Assembly (NCBI GenBank): GCA_021397845.1
Contig: CM038053.1
Span: 105,812,026-105,876,025, forward strand
DNA length: 64,000 nt
DNA from: Areca catechu
Lineage: Eukaryota; Streptophyta; Magnoliopsida; Arecales; Arecaceae
Direction of reading: 5' to 3'
The position numbers and the translations under genes are program-made. The notes below the pieces were generated by a model. The model was not told the DNA's origin. It did no database searches and saw only the letters and a list, made by a program, of their open reading frames with translations. Positions 47,209 through 58,349 of the stretch are shown here, piece by piece. Within the stretch, counting starts at the first letter, position 1; every line of letters starts with the position of its first letter.

Positions 47209-48042
47209 TGATGGGAATTCTCCCAGGGTGCCAAAGATCATGCAGCATGCGGAATTGACTTTCAAAATAAAATTTCATAGCATGATACCCTAACATGTAT
47301 AACATGTATAGAAAACCCTAATTCCCAGGAATCCCTTGGGCAATTACAATTAATGAATCATCAAATAAAGTCATGAAAAATACTTGGATCGCTGAAATCC
47401 AACTTTTTTCACAAGGCTCACAAGCACAAGCCCTCCAATGGTGATCCACACGAAACTAGGACCAAGGAAGAACTCCTTCTTCAAGTTGCTTGGAGAAGTG
47501 GAACTCTTTCGGTAGCCTTTGGTCTATTGACCATTGTAGGACACCCTGTCCTACTGAAGGGCACTCAAGATACTATCCTAAACCACTGTAGGATCTAGGA
47601 CTACCCTCCTCAAGGACCCTACAGGCTTATGTCCTAAAACCAAGCCTTGTCCTAGTGTAGAAGAACTTGTCTTAACAAGACAAGTCTTGTCTTAAAACAA
47701 GAAGGGAGGGAGAAAGTGGAAGAACACTCTGACTCTTGGCAAAATAAAATACTCTAACTCTCAAAAGATAGAAGTTAGTATTTCTCATTTCACCGTACCC
47801 CTATTTATAATCTTAGATGGGGCGTGAAATGCATCCCGACAACACTTATCAGATATGAAACAACATATCTGATAAGACTCTTTGGGAATGGAGAGTCATA
47901 TTTGTGTTCTTTCACTTACCAGATCAATCCCCATCGTGCCATGTGTCAAATACCAGTTTCTGAGATAGGGAGATGCCTCTTCTAATCGGAAGTAATGTGA
48001 TGCTTGAAGAGTTTTAGAGGTAGAAGGACTCTGCCCTTTGTT

Positions 48043-48090
48043 GTGCGCGTGCATATGAAGAGGCGCGACTCTTCATGTGCGCGCCACCTT
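48043..48090. repeat. GC-rich hairpin in the Cop-F LTR
   Basis: Arms GCGCGTGCATATGAAGAG and CTCTTCATGTGCGCGC around a short GCGCGA centre. The same hairpin is kept in the other LTR (about 59143-59187) with small changes in arm and centre. In the LTR this would be present in DNA and perhaps in transcripts. Confidence 0.75.
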
Positions 48091-49394
48091 TCACACCTCT
48101 TCAAGCCATCCCTTTAAACTTTAAACTGGCTATTAGACTTCTTAAGACCATGGGGATAAAATGAAGAGATGCCTTCCTGATGAAACTCTTAGAGTCTCAT
48201 CTGCAGAAGGACTCTTAATCCTTCTGCGCGCCACTTATTCTCCCGGGTGCGCCAAAGGGCACCAATAGTCCTTCCCTTTCCATTTAGTCCACCCAAAGCA
48301 TCAAATTGACTTAGTCAAACATATGCAATATGGGTATCATTGGAAAGGGCATCAAATAAGCTTTCTGAACATATCTTTTATTTTCAGATCAGAGATCTGT
48401 AGGCCCTTCTGTGCCTTTTTGAAGTTAAGGTGTCATTTAGGTACCAAGAGTCCCATGCCATTGGGACTCTTCATATATGGTGCCTAAAATGCCCTTAAGT
48501 CTCAATTAAAATCAGATTAAGCTCTGATTTGGCTAGTTCCACTTAGGACTTAACCTAATTTAGGTTTCCTATAATTAGGTTAGCCCAATTATCAAGCAAC
48601 CGGACCCAATCCAATTGAGCTAGGAATTAGGGTAGCCTATATATGCTAGTATGCAAGCTGGCTAACCAATTAGGATCCTATGACTCTAATTAAATCATGA
48701 ATGACTTTCTTGGCCAAGTCTCTATTGTGTGTGATCCATTGGGTTTCATATCTAGCCAGCAGTAGGTTTAGGTTTGAGCTGATTCGATCCGATTAAACCC
48801 GATTGACCTAATTAGGTCAAATTGGCTCACCTAATTGTCCAATTCGAATCACACATCGAATTGACTTATGAAACCAAACCAATTGGTTCATGAAAACTTA
48901 CAAGATAAGATTGATGTCTAGCAATGTGTCATGCCTACCTAGAAGATGAGGAATTTGATGGAAAATATCAAAATACCCTTCAGTAGTAAGTTACCGTGCA
49001 ATTCAATCTTTCGATCTCCCATTATCTCGATTAAGTGATAGGTATGGATAGATGTCAAACCCTAACACTTCATCATATCAAATCTCAACTCGATCATGAG
49101 TACTCAGCTGATGACTGATTAGATTCCACTAACCTCATCTTGCTTTGATCAAAGGCTCCTTGAGTTACTCATCGAAGAGATTGCATGGGATAACAATTCC
49201 TCTTACTAGGAATGATCGATTCCTTGTTGGTCCACTCACATCCTTCATACACCTTCCACCATACCCGGAACACCCCGTACATGTCGCAATGGCATGAATG
49301 AGTATGAAACAAAGTATGGCTTAGTGTGCATAATGAACCATGGTGACCTCAGGTCTAAAGATCACATGCACAACTTCTACTTTGGGATCTATCT

Positions 49395-50200
49395 TGATGG
49401 AGGATGAGATAGGGGTAGGATCGTCGACGAGCCTAGAAGTCACCGAAGATTGGGGTATCCTTTTTTTTTTTTTTTGATTTTTTTCTATGGTGGTGGCGAA
49501 AGAAAAATAGGGATAGAGGGTAGGAAAATTAGACACTCTAGGACTTGGAACTTACATTCACGGGGAGACATCTCACCTTTAAGGCATCTCACCCATCCCA
49601 CTACATGTATCCTAAGGCATCCCACCCATCTTACTTAATGTGGAGCCTAGGGCATCCCACCCAAATCGCTACCTGGGGCCTGAAGGAAAATCCCAAAGAC
49701 CTAGAGGGGACTCGACGGGGACAAGGGGATAACTAGGGTCTCTCACCCCTCGATGCTCGAAAGCGAAGGACTAGGGTCTCTCACCTCTCAATGCCCGAAG
49801 GCGAAGGACTAGGGTCTCTCACCCCTAGATGCCCGAAGGCGAAGGACAGACGGGCCTCTCACCCTCCCTATACGGGGCGAACAAAAAGAAAAACTCTTTT
49901 CAAAAAAACTCTTTATTGACAAAATTGCTTTTTTTACAAAGGACTGAGGATGTTATTTATAGACCTGTCCAACCCTCATTTGAATTTGAATACAAGATAA
50001 AAAGATATGGATGATTCAAATTCAAATACAAGATAGGATAAGATAAGCCTATCCATATCTCAATCCTAACCAACCAAATCCTAATTTAAATTTCAAACAA
50101 AAGGTAAACCCAAATTAATTTATTCTGGATATGCTTCGAGATTCGTGCAACTCCAGGATTTATGCTTGCTCCGAGATCCATGCTGGTGATGTCCCCATCA
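49395..50200 (-). repeat. Pack-G 3' LTR with 38-base tandem repeat
   Basis: Plus-strand ends TGATGGAGGATGAG and GATGTCCCCATCA. Contains three 38-base units starting ACTAGGGTCTCTC at 49732, 49770 and 49808, and a looser series of GGCATC(T/C)CACCCA words at 49580-49670. TATAAATAA on the minus strand at about 49953-49961. Confidence 0.87.
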
Positions 50201-50836
50201 TTCCCCTGAGATGGGAAAAACTTGACTCCATTAAGTTTGGATCAATGGGGCTCCGATGGAACCGAATCAAAAAACAAGGCTTGCTCTGAAAATTATGCTT
50301 CATAATCCTTAGATTGCTTTGAAATCCATGTGCTCTTGCTTTAAAAAATGTACGGTTCCCTTGAGTGAAGATGGCAGCAAGGTACTTGAAATCGGCAAAG
50401 CGAACCAGCTTGCTTTGACAAGCGTGTAGAGGAGAAGTTAGCTCCGAATGCCGGGTTTGCGTTCATGTTCGTTCCGATGCTTCTCCTTCTCCATGGACTG
50501 AGGTGGTGGAACAGAGGAGGCTTGCGGGTAGGATTCTGGTGGGCCTCATCAGCAACGATAGTGGCGGTATGGGTGGTGGTCATTGGATCTTCTAGACGGG
50601 GAAGGTAGAGGCTCAGGTGGCTGTGGAGGCTCCGATTTGAGGAGCTTCGGCCGCATAGGAAGAAGACAGTTGCGAGCTCGGCTAGCATAAAGGCGAAGGG
50701 AACAGCTTTTGAAGGGCAGTCCGGTGGGCGATGGGATCGACGACCAGATGATGGAGGATGATGGAGGAAGGGGCTTTGCGGGAGATAGCGGCGATTACGA
50801 TAGCAGGGGCATTAGCAGACCGTTGTTCGTGAGGGA
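50201..50836 (-). other. Pack-G interior downstream of the bHLH fragment
   Basis: GC-rich, several short minus-strand frames (for example 50688-50341) but no protein I recognise. It could be further captured host sequence, perhaps more of the same gene after frameshifts, or element spacer. Confidence 0.4.
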
Positions 50837-51265
50837 TCAGATGTGGCTTGACTTGGCCGAGGGATCTCTCCGAACGGGATAGAAGGAGGAAGACAATGAG
50901 GGGGGCGGCAAAGTGGATCCATCGTCGAGGGTGGCAGCGAAGCGGTGGATGTCCTCGGTGCCATCGCGGAGCTCGCGGTAGTGGCCGTCGCCCCAGCCAA
51001 GGATGTGGTCACCGGACTTGGAACGTGAGATCTGCCAGAAGATCTCGAAGGCCCAGGGCGAGGCCGGGCAGTCGACGAGGTCCTGGAGCTTGTTTTGGAG
51101 GTCGGCATCACCTCCAATGGCGGTAAGGAGGCCGTCGGAGGACACGTGGCTAGAAAAGAGATTGTCGATGGCCTGGTGGCCGATGACCGCAATCGCCATG
51201 GCCCGGTCTTCATCTGACCATACGAACGAACCCACTCCCACTCTCGTCCCCATCTCCATCTTCAT
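50837..51265 (-). pseudogene. Captured bHLH transcription-factor fragment (bHLH-MYC N-terminal domain)
   Basis: 142 codons from MKMEMGTRVGVGSF. The segments WSDEDRAMAIAVIGHQAID, GGDADLQNKLQDLVD and FEIFWQISRSKSGDHILGW are the hallmark start of the bHLH-MYC N-terminal (JAZ-interacting) domain of the AIB/JAM and MYC-type plant factors. The similarity stops after about 120 residues, followed by Ser/Pro-rich sequence and a stop. No bHLH DNA-binding region is present. If expressed, such a fragment could bind partners without binding DNA; that is inference. Base composition is much richer in GC than the surrounding LTRs. Confidence 0.8.
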
Positions 51266-52051
51266 CGATCCTCGGCTATCCCCAACTCAGGGGGTAAACC
51301 TAAGCAAAGAATTTCCCTCGGAATAAGCCTTACAACAATTCAAAGATCTCCCAAGAGGTGGAATTGGTGGTGGAGCACGGACGGAGGGTTGGGCAGAGAC
51401 TCGACCATAGTGGATCCGGGGTTGAAATCGGTGCCAGGGTTCGTCGGCTGATTGAAGATCTGGTGGAGGCTTGGAATGAGGCAGAGAGGAGGGGGCTTGG
51501 CTTGGGCGAAGGCTGATGGAGGCGATGCCAGCGTTCCCGGTTGGAGGCGGAGGAATAGGGCTTCACGAATTAGATGCCTGGGTTCGAATATTTGATGGAT
51601 TTTTTTTTGCAGGGGAGACCTCGCTATGCAGATTCGATTCAGGAATCCAACAGAGCTGCAGAACAATCTCGAAAATTGGGAGCTCGGGAAGGAATATTAA
51701 TGACAGAGAGGAATGGGGCTTCAGGTGGGAGTGTCGGTGAGCTTGATCCCGCGGGAGGCGAGGGCACCGGACTTGGCAAGGGCGATGGCACAGGCGATCG
51801 GTGACGGGTGTTCGCGATAGCAGGGAGATGGGCAAGGCATCCAGAAGATGTGGCTGTCGGTGATTCTTACCACCGGGTATCCGACGGAAGAAAGAGACAG
51901 ACCTCAGGGCCGTGGATTCCTATTCTTGAAATTGTGTCAATCTGGTTTTTATTTTGTTTTTTTTTTTTATTGGGAAGTGGAGGGATGGCTGATAAAAGGG
52001 AATCTGTGATGATATGCAGGTACCCTAATTTTCTGGGCTCTGATATCAATT
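51266..52051 (-). other. Pack-G interior upstream of the bHLH fragment, with primer site
   Basis: GC-rich sequence directly 5' of the captured start codon, plausibly captured 5' untranslated or promoter DNA of the same host gene. The part next to the LTR includes the primer site at 52037-52048. Minus-strand frames at 51666-51340 and 51835-51563 match nothing I recognise. Confidence 0.4.
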
Positions 52052-52863
52052 TGATGGGGGATGGGATAGGGGTAGGATCATCGGTGAGCTTAGAAGTCAC
52101 CGAAGATTAGGGTATCCTATTTTTTATTTTTTTATTTATTTTTATCTATGGTGGTGGCGAAAGAAAAATAGGGATGGAGGGTAGGAAAATTGGACACTCT
52201 AGGACTTGGAACTTACATTCACGAAGAGACATCTCATCTCTAGGGCATCTCACCCATCCCACTACATGTAGCCTAGGGTATCCCATCCATCTCACTACAT
52301 GTGGAGCCTAGGGCATCCCACCCAAATCGCTACCTGGGGTCGTGAAGGAAAATTCCTAAGACCTAGAGGGGAGTCGATGAGGAAAAGGGGATAACTAAGG
52401 TCTCTTATGCCTCGATGCTCAAAAGTGAAGGACTAGGATCTCTCACCTCTTGATGCCCGAAGGTGAAGGACTAGGGTCTCTCATCCCTCGATGCTCGAAG
52501 GCGAAGGACAGATGGGCCTCTCACCCTCCCCATACGTGGCGAACGAAAAGAAAAACTCTTTTAAAAAAAACTCTTTATTGACAAAACTATTCTTTTTACA
52601 AAGGACTGAGGGTGGTATTTATAGACCTATCCAACCCTCATTTGAATTTGAATACAAGATAAAAAGATTGGGATGATTCAAATTCAAATACAAGATAGTA
52701 TAAGATAAGCTTATCCATATCTCAATCCTAACCAACCAAATCCTAATTTTAATTTCAATCAAAAAGGTAAACCCAAATTAATTTATTCCGGATATGCTCC
52801 AAGATTCGTGAAACTTTAGGATTCGTGCTTGCTCCGAGATCCATGCTGGTGATGTCCCCATCA
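52052..52863 (-). repeat. Pack-G 5' LTR
   Basis: Pairs with 49395-50200; the three 38-base units are at about 52393, 52431 and 52469. TATAAATA on the minus strand at 52616-52623. Differences from the other LTR are scattered substitutions and small indels. Confidence 0.87.
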
Positions 52864-53315
52864 CATCTTTTGACAAGTATTAAGACTTTCATAAGATAAT
52901 CCCGGTGTGGATCAGTCTAGTGTACTCATACCCTGATGAGCACCCTTATCCTTGTATTAGTGTCTCTACACAAGTGGTTTTGAGATCAACCACCCTCATC
53001 AACTAAGCATACATAGGATAAGCTAGTCTTTCTAGATTCATCGATCCCCGAATCGTTGGTCCAACGACTAGGAACATTCTAGATTAGGGTTTATAGGAAA
53101 GTAGGTCTCATTATTATGAATTCCATCATAACCCTAATTCCATTGCCCTACTCAATTGGGTTCATCATAATCAATAAAAACATGACACATCAGTATATGA
53201 TGAATCAAATGCCTTAATTAATATGAAAGTATGTCATACATGAGCTAGAAGTTTACAAAAAGGCCCTCATAATGATTGGCTCTTAGGGCACTTTTCTATC
53301 AAACTCTCACTTGCA

Positions 53316-56300
53316 CTAAAGCCAATCACCCTTGTATTTTATGCCCATACAATCTAAGTGACGATCTAACTACTGCTTGGCTAAAGCTTTAGTGAATGGG
53401 TATGCTATATTATTCTTTGTTTCAACTCGTTCAATGACGACATCATGTCTTTCAATAATCTCTCGAACGAGGTGGAACCGTCTTAGAATGTGCTTGGACT
53501 TGTGATAAGACCTTAGTTCCTTAGCTTATGCAACAGCCCCAGTGTTATCATAGTATAATGGCACTGGCTGTTGTACATCTGGAACCATGCCCAATTCCAT
53601 GATGAATTTTTTCATCCAGACAACTTCCTTTGAAGCTTCACTAGCAGCTATGTATCTGCCTCAGTGACTGAGTCAGCTACTGTTGGCTGCTTTGTACTTT
53701 TCCAACTCACTGCACCACCATTCAGGGTGAAGACATACCCTGATATGGATTTGCTATCATCTAGATATGATTGAAAACTAGAATCTGTATGTTTTTCTAG
53801 TTTCAACTTAGATCCTCCATATACTAGAAAAATATCTTTAGTCTTTCTCAGGTACTTAAGAATATTTTTCATAGCTCTCAGGCAGATCCTCTCCAGGATA
53901 TGCCTAAAACCTGCTCACTATGCCCAAGGCATATGCAACATCAGGTTTGGTACATAACATGGCATACATTATCGATCCTATAGCCGAAGCATAAGGAATC
54001 ATAGCCATCCTCTCTCTTTCTTCTGATGTCTTAGGAGACATTTTCTTAGAGAGATGCATGCCTTGACTTATAGGTAAGTGACCTTTCTTACTTCCATCCA
54101 TGTTGAATCTCTTCAACCTAAGTCAATGTACCTGGATTGGGATAAGCCCAGCATCCTTTTGGATCTATCTCTATAGATCCTTATACCCAGTATATAGGAT
54201 GCTTCTCCCAAATCCTTCATAGAAAATTTTGATGATAGCCAAGTTTTAACTGACTGTAACATTGGGATATCATTCCCAATGATCAGTATGTCATCCACAT
54301 ATAAAACCAAGAAAATAAGTGCACTCCCACTTGTCTTCTTGTACACACCTGGTTCATCTATATTTTTGATAAAACCAAATCCTTTGATTGCTTCATCAAA
54401 ATGGATGTTTCAACTTCTCGATGCTTGCTTAAGTCCATAAATGGACTTCTTTAATTTGCATACCTGGTTTGGTCTCTAACTTGAGACAAAGCCTTCTGGC
54501 TATGACATGTAAACTTCTTCCTCAAGGTTTCTATTGAGGAAAGCAATCTTTACATCCATTTTCCAGATCTCATAGTCATGGTATGCTGCTATTGCAAGCA
54601 ATATCCGAATGGACTTGAGCAAGGCTACTGGAGAAAAAGTTTAATCATAGTCTATACCATGTTTTTGTCTGAAACCTTTTGCTACCAGTCTAGCCTTGTA
54701 GGTCTCAACTTGACCATCTGCTCCAATCTTCTTCTTGAAGACCCATTTACACCCAATTAAGTTAATTCCTTCAGGTGGATCTACCCGAGTCCAAACCTAA
54801 TTGGAATACATGGAGTCCATTTCAGATTTCATGGCACCAAGCCATTTGTCTGAGTCTTTACTCTCCACAGCTTCCGAATAGGTCACAGGATCATCATCCT
54901 GTATGAAACTAGCTTCATCGTCATCCCCGATGACAAAGCCATATCAGAGAGGTGCTCCCCGCACCCTCTCTGACCTTCAGAGAGGTGTGTATTGTAGTTG
55001 TTCTTGATCTATAAGAATCTCTGGTTGAGGAACTTCACTTGAAGGCTCATTGGTTTGTTGGTTCTGTTCTTCACATAACTCAAGTGAAGAACCACTACAT
55101 CCTTCTTGGATAAACTCTTGCTCCAAGATGTTGCTTGCCTACTGACAATTATCTTTTGTTTATAAAAGAGGTATCCCATACCTACTTTTGGGTAACCAAC
55201 GAATCTACACTTGTCAGCTCTAGCACTTAACTTATGTCCAAAGTTATTCTTGACATAAGCATGGTAATCCCAAATCTTCAAGTACTTAAGACTTGGTCTT
55301 TTGCCATTCCATAACTCATATGGAGTGCTACTTACTGACTTAGATGAAACCCTATTTAATATATGTGCTGCAGTCTCCAGGGCATGTCCCCAAAAGGAAA
55401 TGGGAAGATCTATGAAGCTCATCATGGACCTCACCATGTCCAATAAGGTACGATTTCTCCTTTCTGCCACTCCATTTAACTGAGGTGTATAAGGAGGGAT
55501 CCATTCAAAAATAATGCCTTTGTCTTTTAGATGGTTTAGGAACTCACTAGATAAGTATTCTCCTCCTCGATCAGACTGAAGAGCTTTAATACTATGTCCA
55601 GTTTGTTTTTCAACCATACTCTAATATTCTTTAAACTTATCAAAGGCTTCGGACTTGTGTTTCATAAGATACACATGACCGTACCTTGATAAATCATCAA
55701 TAAAAGTGATGAAATAAGAATATCCTTCTCTGGCCTGAGTTGACATAGGTCCACATACATCAGTATGCACTAGACCTAACAATTTAGTTGCCCTTTCTCC
55801 ATGTCTAGTGAATGGAGACTTGGTCAATTTTCCTTTGAGACAAGATTCACAAGTTCCTAATGATTGGAAATCATTAGAGTCAAAGTAATTATCTTTGACC
55901 AACTTGTTTATTCTTGACTCACTGATATGACCCAATCGATAGTGCCAGAGATATGTGACATTGTCATTATCTCTTTTCCTCTTCTTATTATCAATAATAA
56001 AAATATTATCATTAAGTTGTAAAGTTAGAAGACCATTTACAAAAGATCCATGTCCAAATATTTTATTATTATGAAGAGTAGAGCAGCCACTGCTCTTTAC
56101 ACTTATTTCATATCCCTGTTATAATAACAAGGGTATAGAAATAATATTTCTAATAATATCTGGTACATAGAAGCATTCTTCTAACTTTATTACATCACCC
56201 GAAGGTAATAAAAGAAGATAGGTACCCACAGCTTCAGCATGTATGGCTTCACCACTTGCCCCATGCAGCTTAAAGTCACCCTTCTTCAATCTTCTAATTT

Positions 56301-56382
56301 TGTGGAGTCCTTGCAACAAATTGCATATATGAGATCCACATGCGGTATCCAATTCCCATGAATTAGAAGTAGAAGCACTCAA
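53316..56382 (-). pseudogene. Cop-F pol remnant
   Basis: Minus strand: protease WELDTACGSHICN (about 56361-56323), GAG-pre-integrase (GHISESRINKLVKDNYFDSN, 55932 on), integrase with VHTDVCGPMS, LQSDRGGEYLS and VAERRNRTL giving D, D and E (55780-55430), RT with LYVDDILIIGN near 54305-54275, and RNase H ending GIKYKGDWL at 53319. Stops and shifts occur near 56120, 55618, 55010, 54110 and 53900. Same lineage as Cop-1 but better preserved. Confidence 0.85.
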
Positions 56383-57224
56383 TGATAAATTACTTGTATC
56401 ATGTACAAACCTTTAGATGCTCCACTTACATCTTGCTTTACACTTGCAAGGTAAACCTTGCAATTCTTCTTCCAATGCCCAGTCTTGTTATAATGGAAAC
56501 AGGCTCTATCAGCCTTCTTAGCTTTCTTGTTCTTCTTCTGGATGCTTTTCCTAGGGTTGAATTTTCTCTTCAAACCCTTCTTCATTGCCCGCTTCTTTCT
56601 ATCAACAAGAAGCACGTGAGCCTTATCTCCTTTAGAGTGGCTCTCAGTTGTCTTAAGCATGTTAAGTAGCTCTGGCAATAAAATGTTTAGTTTGTTCATA
56701 TGGTAGTTGAGAACAAACCAAGAGAAGGAATCTGGGAGTGATTGCAGGATCAAGTCCTGATTGAGTTCACCATCCATGACAAATCCTAATTGACCCAATC
56801 GAGTGATCAAGTCAATCATTTTCAGCACATGGGTTTGCACAGGTGAACCCTCACTCATCCGAGCATGAAACAACTACTTCAATATCTCGTATCGAGCAGC
56901 CCTACTTTGCTCTCCATATAGCTTCTTTAAATTGAGCAATATGGACTGAGATTCCATGCCTTCATGTTGCCTCTGAAGCTCATTGCTCATTGAGGCCAAC
57001 ATGATGCATCTGACAGTTGTACTATCATTTTGCCATATCCTGTATATGGCAATATCCTCCTTTGATGCATCCTCTCCGATCAACACTGGATCCGGAGAAT
57101 TAAGTATATATGAAAGCTTCTCCTGAGTTAATACAATTCTCAGGTTCCTCAACCAGTCCATATAATTTGGTCCAGTTAACTTATTGGCATCCAAGATGCC
57201 CCTTAGTGATAAGTTTGAAGCCAT
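56379..57224 (-). pseudogene. Cop-F gag, one internal stop
   Basis: Starts MASNLSLRGILDANKLTGPN at 57224, a standard UBN2-type copia Gag. A single TAG at 56874-56876 splits it (YEILK-stop-LFHARMSEG). Lys-rich tail, then the knuckle CFHYNKTGHWKKNC, in which the second Cys is Tyr, so zinc binding is likely lost. Otherwise close to full length (about 280 codons). Confidence 0.88.
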
Positions 57225-58349
57225 TATTTAAATATCCTATATTTAATTAAAGAAAAATATTAGCAGACCACTCAATTATGACATTCATAATTAGATAAGG
57301 AATTTATATCTAATTATGTCTCCCACTATTTTCTTCAAATACCATAACCCTCAACTATGGTAAGCGAGAAACCTTCCTGGTTTCCTTAGTGGGGTTGAGA
57401 TCCTTATTCCTCACGAGTGCCTTGTGTGTACACAACAAACACACATGAGTTCAAAGGTAGGACAACCTTTCCAATTGCAACCCATGCAATTCTCAATAAT
57501 TATCTTTGCCTCTAGGACACTTATGGCCTTGTGTGTACACAACAAACCATAATATCCTAGTTTTGTCAAACCCTTCATTTCCATATAGCCATGATTAAAT
57601 AATGTTGCCCTTGTGTGTACACAACAAAGCAACATATCCAAACATGCTATAAAGCACTAAGTGCACCAAGACAAATCTTATATCAATTCCTAGAGTAGGC
57701 CTTGTGTGTACACAACAAACCTACTATAGGTTTGACATAAATTTGGCTTAGCATGAAAGAAGGCAAATTATAGTATACTTAACCAATTAGCATTACCAAA
57801 TTAAGATTTAGATATGACCAAATTGGCCAATAAGTGGAAGGGGTGAGGGGGTCCCCCCGTTGCTTTCCTTAGACACCAATTAGATTGGCCAGGTTAGACA
57901 ATGGAACCAATTAAAAACCTCATTTCCTTTACCTTCCGAGAACCACTTGCCTAGACACCAATTGGCTGATCAAACCTTAACCAGTTTTGCATCTTAACTA
58001 AGTTTTATACTATGACTAAATATGCTTTTTGATGAGGGCTTTGATGGTCTCAAAAATACATTCTAAAACTATCATGATAATAGTGTTTATTACTACAAGT
58101 ATAAACATAAACATGATATCCAAGTTTATAACAAATATAAACCCAATGCATATCACTCTAGCATATGCATTAAGATTTATGTCATCAAGCATATTACTCT
58201 AATATGCATAGCATTATATTGACATAATATCATACATATGAACATGGTCGAGTCGACTCGATAAGGTTCGAGTCGGCTCGGTAGTGGAATTTAATCAAAC
58301 TCCAAAAAGATTCATAATTGGAATGCCACAAGGATGGCTTTGATACCAC
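57225..58349 (-). other. Cop-F leader with primer site and hairpin array
   Basis: No gene. The primer site (TGGTATCAAAGC, one mismatch to the usual form) is at 58337-58348. Four copies of an identical 20-base word flanked by inverted repeats lie at 57400-57760. Two CGAGTCGRCTCG words are near 58250-58282. The part at 57840-57990 resembles the Cop-2 leader (CTTAGACACCAAT...GGCCAGG). Confidence 0.75.
57400..57760. repeat. Four hairpins with one invariant 20-base loop and different stems
   Basis: The word CCTTGTGTGTACACAACAAA is identical at 57420-57439, 57527-57546, 57609-57628 and 57700-57719. The bases next to it differ each time but pair with each other: CTCACGAGTG with CACACATGAG (8 of 10), TTATGG with CCATAA plus outer CTAGGA with TCCTAG, ATGTTGC with GCAACAT plus outer ATAGC(C)ATG with CATGCTAT, CCTAGAGTAGG with CCTACTATAGG (10 of 11). 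The loop holds the perfect palindrome TGTGTACACA. Confidence 0.85.

Larger units (their letters stand above)
49395..52863 (-). mobile_element. Pack-G: non-autonomous LTR element carrying a host bHLH gene fragment
   Basis: 3.47 kb. LTRs 49395-50200 and 52052-52863, primer site on the minus strand at 52037-52048 (TGATATCAGAGC), purine-rich CAGGGGAA before the left LTR, flanks TATCT (49390-49394) and CATCT (52864-52868). It interrupts the Cop-F LTR at a point that is continuous in the other copy. The 1.85 kb interior has no gag or pol but is GC-rich and codes on the minus strand for part of a transcription factor. Confidence 0.88.
47209..53301 (-). repeat. Cop-F 3' LTR, split by Pack-G
   Basis: Pieces 47209-49394 and 52864-53301 together match 58350-60927. 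Plus-strand ends TGATGGGAATTCTC and TTTTCTATCA. A TATAAATAG box on the minus strand is at 47802-47810; in the other LTR it is CATAAATAG. It carries a GC-rich hairpin (48043-48090) and a CTTGTC/GACAAG palindrome cluster (about 47667-47702). Confidence 0.9.

Noticed and set aside
49450..49520. Long T run as a possible SINE or LINE tail
   Set aside because: It lies inside the Pack-G LTR and recurs in the partner LTR as a mixed T/A run, so it is LTR sequence and not a separate insertion tail.
57411..57641. 76-residue minus-strand frame with repeated CVHTR-like peptides
   Set aside because: The peptide repeat is the translation of the four identical hairpin loops; the hairpin complementarity explains the sequence better than coding.
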